The notes beneath the pieces were generated by a model, which had not been told where the DNA came from, did not search any database, and saw only the letters and a list, made by a program, of their open reading frames with translations. Made by a program: the position numbers and the translations under genes. 7,964 bases of DNA from Bacteroidota bacterium (GTDB lineage: Bacteria > Bacteroidota > Bacteroidia > Flavobacteriales > Weeksellaceae): the NCBI GenBank assembly GCA_023433225.1, contig JAEZDQ010000073.1:1-7964 (forward strand), read 5' to 3'. Position 1 is the first letter of the stretch; the number at the start of each line of letters is the position of its first letter. Shown piece by piece: positions 6,110-7,964 of this stretch.

Positions 6110-6841
6110 TTAATCTTGGTTTCTCGGGATTACTTTGTGCAATTCAAAATTAAATACCATACTCAAATCGCGGTAAGTATAATTGAGCGCGCCACCGGCA
6201 TAAGCAAAATCACGGCCGAAAGCCAAACGGGACGGAATCACGATTGCGCCTTGGAAATTATACAAATCGGATCCGGTTGTTCCGGTGGAATTAAAGTGTT
6301 GCAGCCCTTCGGTAAATCCTTCCATTACAAAATGGGAAAGGTTGATATTGTCGTTCAAATTCATGCCTTCAATGTCCACGTAATAGAACCAAGGATCCCA
6401 AACCGCAGTACCTGAGCCATTAATGGTAGTGGTCAGGGTGTTGAGCGGTTCGTAAGGTTGCCCGTTTTCCGGCAAATCCTGGTAAGAAGCTTTGAAATAT
6501 TTGACTTCATAGGAAATCAAAATACTGTCTTGGGTATTGTTGTCGGCAACAGGGCCTTCTGCAACTACGCCCGGCCTTTTGATGATCCATGCGCCTGAAG
6601 GTAATTTCGTGCCTAATGAATGGAGTGTAGGGAAATCATTATCAGTTGAATCTTCGGAATCGAATTCTTTGATTAATCCCCGTTCCGGATCGAAATAATG
6701 GTTTTGCAAATAAGCTACAATGGCATTGTCATCTACCTGATTTTGCTCTTCAATGGGAAGTTCATCCACATCATCATCATTTTTACAGGCACCGAAAAAC
6801 AATCCCAAAGCGACTAAGGCTAAACCCCATTTTTTCATCAT
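6110..6841 (-). CDS. Divergent FKBP-type peptidyl-prolyl isomerase lipoprotein
   Basis: This 243-residue protein has a lipoprotein signal peptide with lipobox FFGAC (C19 is the lipidated cysteine). The residues after it, KNDDDVDE, resemble the acidic export signal that sends lipoproteins to the cell surface in some Bacteroidota, so outer-membrane and perhaps outward-facing placement is inferred. The C-terminal half (about 105-237) resembles an FKBP fold: ILISYEVKYF at 107-116 as the first strand, FVMEGFTEGLQHF at 171-183 like the usual 'GW-x-EGL' helix, IPSRLAFG at 202-209 like 'IP-x-x-LAYG', and MVFNFELHKV at 228-237 as the last strand. The family's FDSS-type active-site segment is not recognisable, so isomerase activity is doubtful. 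It may act as a folding helper or structural lipoprotein. The gene is single, with its own promoter and terminator. The start could be ATG 6841 or the adjacent ATG 6838. Confidence 0.72.
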   Translation of the reverse strand: MMKKWGLALVALGLFFGACKNDDDVDELPIEEQNQVDDNAIVAYLQNHYFDPERGLIKEFDSEDSTDNDFPTLHSLGTKLPSGAWIIKRPGVVAEGPVADNNTQDSILISYEVKYFKASYQDLPENGQPYEPLNTLTTTINGSGTAVWDPWFYYVDIEGMNLNDNINLSHFVMEGFTEGLQHFNSTGTTGSDLYNFQGAIVIPSRLAFGRDFAYAGGALNYTYRDLSMVFNFELHKVIPRNQD

Positions 6842-6853
6842 GATTTTTATTTT

Positions 6854-6868
6854 TAAATTGCGAATTTA
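6854..6868. repeat. Perfect inverted repeat TAAATT-GCG-AATTTA, candidate operator
   Basis: Two exact 6-bp arms flank a 3-bp spacer in the 59-bp gap between the divergent FKBP and S4-domain genes. The repeat directly abuts the FKBP -7 box and covers its likely transcription start. A dimeric regulator could bind here, but AT-rich DNA makes such symmetry by chance plausible. Confidence 0.35.
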
Positions 6869-6876
6869 CAAAAATA
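6869..6876 (-). promoter_or_regulatory. -7 box (TATTTTTG) of the FKBP lipoprotein gene
   Basis: On the minus strand TATTTTTG (6876-6869) fits TAnnTTTG exactly and ends 27 nt before ATG 6841. No TTG is seen at the right distance for -33. Confidence 0.45.
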
Positions 6877-6900
6877 TAGTTCCTTAGCAGAAATTTAACA

Positions 6901-7281
6901 ATGCGTTTAGATAAATTACTTTGGTGTGTCCGGTATTACAAAACCCGAAGCATCGCCACGGAAGCTTGTAAGAAGAACCGGATAAAAGTAAACGGTGAAG
7001 TAGCGAAAGCTTCGCGGGAAGTGGTTCCGTCTGATGTAATCGAAGTTCGTAAAGACCAAACTGATTACCGGTTTGAAATCCTGCAAATCCCCAAAAGCCG
7101 GATTGGGGCGAAACTGGTATCGCTCCATATTGTGGACAAAACGCCCAAAGAAGAGTTGGAGAAACTGGAACTCCGGAAATTGTCTCAGGATTATTACCGG
7201 GAAAGAGGCGAGGGGAGGCCGACCAAAAAAGACCGGCGCGATTTGGATGAATTCATTGGTGAAGAGCCAGAAGACGAATGA
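6901..7281 (+). CDS. S4-domain RNA-binding protein, Hsp15 (HslR)-like
   Basis: This small basic cytoplasmic protein (126 residues) opens with an S4 RNA-binding fold. MRLDKLLWCVRYYKTR starts the domain, followed by A-EACKKNRIKVNGEVAK, then SREVVPSDVIEVRK up to about residue 50. The rest is charged and helical, ending in the GRPTKKDRRDLDEF segment (about 101-115) and an acidic tail. Length and order match the Hsp15/HslR-type proteins of Bacteroidota; Hsp15 binds stalled 50S subunits that carry peptidyl-tRNA. That role is transferred from the family, not shown here. ATG 6901 is chosen because the S4 domain starts at residue 1. No Shine-Dalgarno sequence and no clear plus-strand -7 box is seen in the gap before it. 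Its last 29 bp overlap the 3' end of aroK on the other strand. Confidence 0.88.
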   Translation: MRLDKLLWCVRYYKTRSIATEACKKNRIKVNGEVAKASREVVPSDVIEVRKDQTDYRFEILQIPKSRIGAKLVSLHIVDKTPKEELEKLELRKLSQDYYRERGEGRPTKKDRRDLDEFIGEEPEDE

Positions 7282-7771
7282 TTTCCTTTGTTATTTCTTC
7301 GGTAGATTTGGAATTGACAGAAACCGTCAGTTCTGCTTGTTCATAAAAGTTCCGTCGCTCGAACAAATGTTTGGCGATGAACTCCGGCAATGCCTCGTCT
7401 GACAAGTGCGCGATTAACGGCCGGTGCGATTTATCGTTGACTAATCTTTCTACCAAATGAGCGGGATTGGATTGTAAATAAACAGAGGTGGAATAATCAT
7501 TGAGTTGTTTCATGTTGTCATAAAAAACCGGCGTGCCGCCACCGACGGCCAATACAATATTGGAATTTGACTTTAAGGTGTGCAAAAGCACTTCGCGCTC
7601 CAATTTCCGGAATTTTATTTCGCCTTCTTTAAACAGTTCAGAAACGGTTTTTCCGGTGTGTTTTTCAATTTGCTTGTCCAGATCTATAAAATGAAGGTTC
7701 AAAAGGGCGGCTAATTCCTTTCCAATGGTAGATTTCCCGCTACCCATATAACCTACTAAAGTAATTTTCAT
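7253..7771 (-). CDS. aroK: Shikimate kinase
   Basis: This enzyme phosphorylates shikimate at the 3-hydroxyl with ATP, the fifth step of the chorismate pathway to aromatic amino acids. The 172-residue protein has the usual family length and all landmarks. The Walker A loop GYMGSGKST is at 7-15, FIDLDKQIE at 28-36 (D32 binds shikimate), F54-R55 in KFRKLERE (shikimate-binding Arg), and VGGGTP at 76-81. The lid arginine R117 is in HRPLIA, and ERRNFYEQA lies at 138-146 (Arg contacting shikimate). The first strand begins at residue 1 (MKITLVG), fixing the start at 7771. The gene is transcribed alone, away from the tRNA gene. Its stop codon lies 29 bp inside the convergent S4-domain gene, leaving no space for a dedicated terminator between the two. 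Confidence 0.96.
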   Translation of the reverse strand: MKITLVGYMGSGKSTIGKELAALLNLHFIDLDKQIEKHTGKTVSELFKEGEIKFRKLEREVLLHTLKSNSNIVLAVGGGTPVFYDNMKQLNDYSTSVYLQSNPAHLVERLVNDKSHRPLIAHLSDEALPEFIAKHLFERRNFYEQAELTVSVNSKSTEEITKEIIRLLALHQ

Positions 7772-7788
7772 AAAAAAGAATCTGGTTA

Positions 7789-7815
7789 CAAAAATGCAAA
7801 AAAACTTATTATCAA
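7789..7815 (-). promoter_or_regulatory. Candidate aroK promoter (TTG-N16-CATTTTTG)
   Basis: On the minus strand TTG (7815-7813) is followed after 16 nt by CATTTTTG (7796-7789), which differs from TAnnTTTG at one base. It ends 17 nt before ATG 7771, a plausible short leader. Confidence 0.4.
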
Positions 7816-7866
7816 GCGGTTAAATTTGGACTGGTTAAAATCAGTAAAAAAAAGCCTGAAATGGTT

Positions 7867-7895
7867 TTGGTTATTAAATCTTATTTCTATATTTG
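7867..7895 (+). promoter_or_regulatory. tRNA-Lys promoter (TTG-N18-TATATTTG)
   Basis: TTG (7867-7869) and TATATTTG (7888-7895) are 18 nt apart, the best match to the flavobacterial -33/-7 consensus in the window. The tRNA begins 26 nt further on. A second TAAATTTG at 7821-7828 lacks a partner TTG and is probably incidental. Confidence 0.75.
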
Positions 7896-7921
7896 CACCC
7901 CGTTAGACTTGCTCTGACAAT

Positions 7922-7964
7922 GACTCGGTAGCTCAGTTGGTAGAGCACAACACTTTTAATGTTG
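7922..7964 (+). tRNA. tRNA-Lys (anticodon TTT), 5' part only
   Basis: The first 43 nt of a tRNA are present and fold as expected: acceptor 5' strand GACTCGG (7922-7928), TA, D-stem GCTC/GAGC (7931-7934 and 7943-7946) with an AGTTGGTA loop, and anticodon stem CAACA/TGTTG (7948-7952 and 7960-7964) around the loop CTTTTAA. The anticodon is TTT at 7955-7957, reading lysine codons. The window ends exactly at the last base of the anticodon stem, so the T-arm and acceptor 3' strand lie outside; this is a window limit, not damage. Confidence 0.93.

Noticed and set aside
6035..6415. Plus-strand open frame of 126 codons with a hydrophobic N-terminus
   Set aside because: It is antisense to the FKBP lipoprotein gene and begins inside the terminator. 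The apparent membrane segment comes from the T-rich repeat and terminator DNA.
7821..7828. Second TAAATTTG promoter box upstream of the tRNA gene
   Set aside because: No TTG lies at a suitable distance, and the box at 7888-7895 is better placed and complete.
7922..7964. Integration site or broken tRNA remnant
   Set aside because: The tRNA folds normally up to the last base supplied. Its shortness is due to the window edge, and no integrase or flanking repeat is seen.

Overview
The window looks like chromosomal DNA from a member of the Bacteroidota, most probably Flavobacteriia. The evidence is: a large secreted protein of the choice-of-anchor L type with the adhesin-like repeats usual in type IX secretion (T9SS) substrates; a lipoprotein with an acidic K-N-D-D-D stretch after the lipobox cysteine; TAnnTTTG-type -7 promoter boxes; no convincing Shine-Dalgarno sequences before the starts; and moderately AT-rich DNA. 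I see no phage, plasmid, CRISPR or insertion-sequence genes.

Layout. Positions 1-1473 (minus) hold the N-terminal 491 residues of a large secreted surface protein that runs off the left edge. A divergent gap of about 100 bp separates it from a ZIP-family metal transporter (1575-2261, plus). Positions 2262-2665 carry no gene but are rich in short palindromes, including a roughly 200 bp imperfect inverted-repeat element that resembles a REP doublet or MITE. Next comes a minus-strand pair, tilS (tRNA-Ile lysidine synthetase, start at 6006) and dsbD (thiol:disulfide interchange protein). The two overlap by 7 nt and read right to left. Right of tilS, a strong intrinsic terminator for the neighbouring gene physically overlaps the tilS promoter. 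Positions 6110-6841 (minus) encode a divergent FKBP-type lipoprotein. It is divergent from an S4-domain RNA-binding protein (6901-7281, plus), whose 3' end overlaps the convergent shikimate kinase gene aroK (7253-7771, minus) by 29 bp. The window closes with the first 43 nt of a tRNA-Lys(UUU) gene behind a well-formed flavobacterial promoter.

Function. These are mostly ordinary housekeeping genes (tRNA modification, ribosome-associated RNA binding, aromatic amino acid synthesis, periplasmic redox) beside cell-envelope genes (surface adhesin-like protein, lipoprotein, metal transporter). Apart from the tilS-dsbD pair they do not form one pathway. I do not see a new multi-gene system. The most interesting signals are in non-coding DNA: the terminator/promoter overlap before tilS, the palindromic element at 2441-2640, a hairpin repeat family present in two intergenic gaps, and start codons lying almost on top of their -7 boxes.
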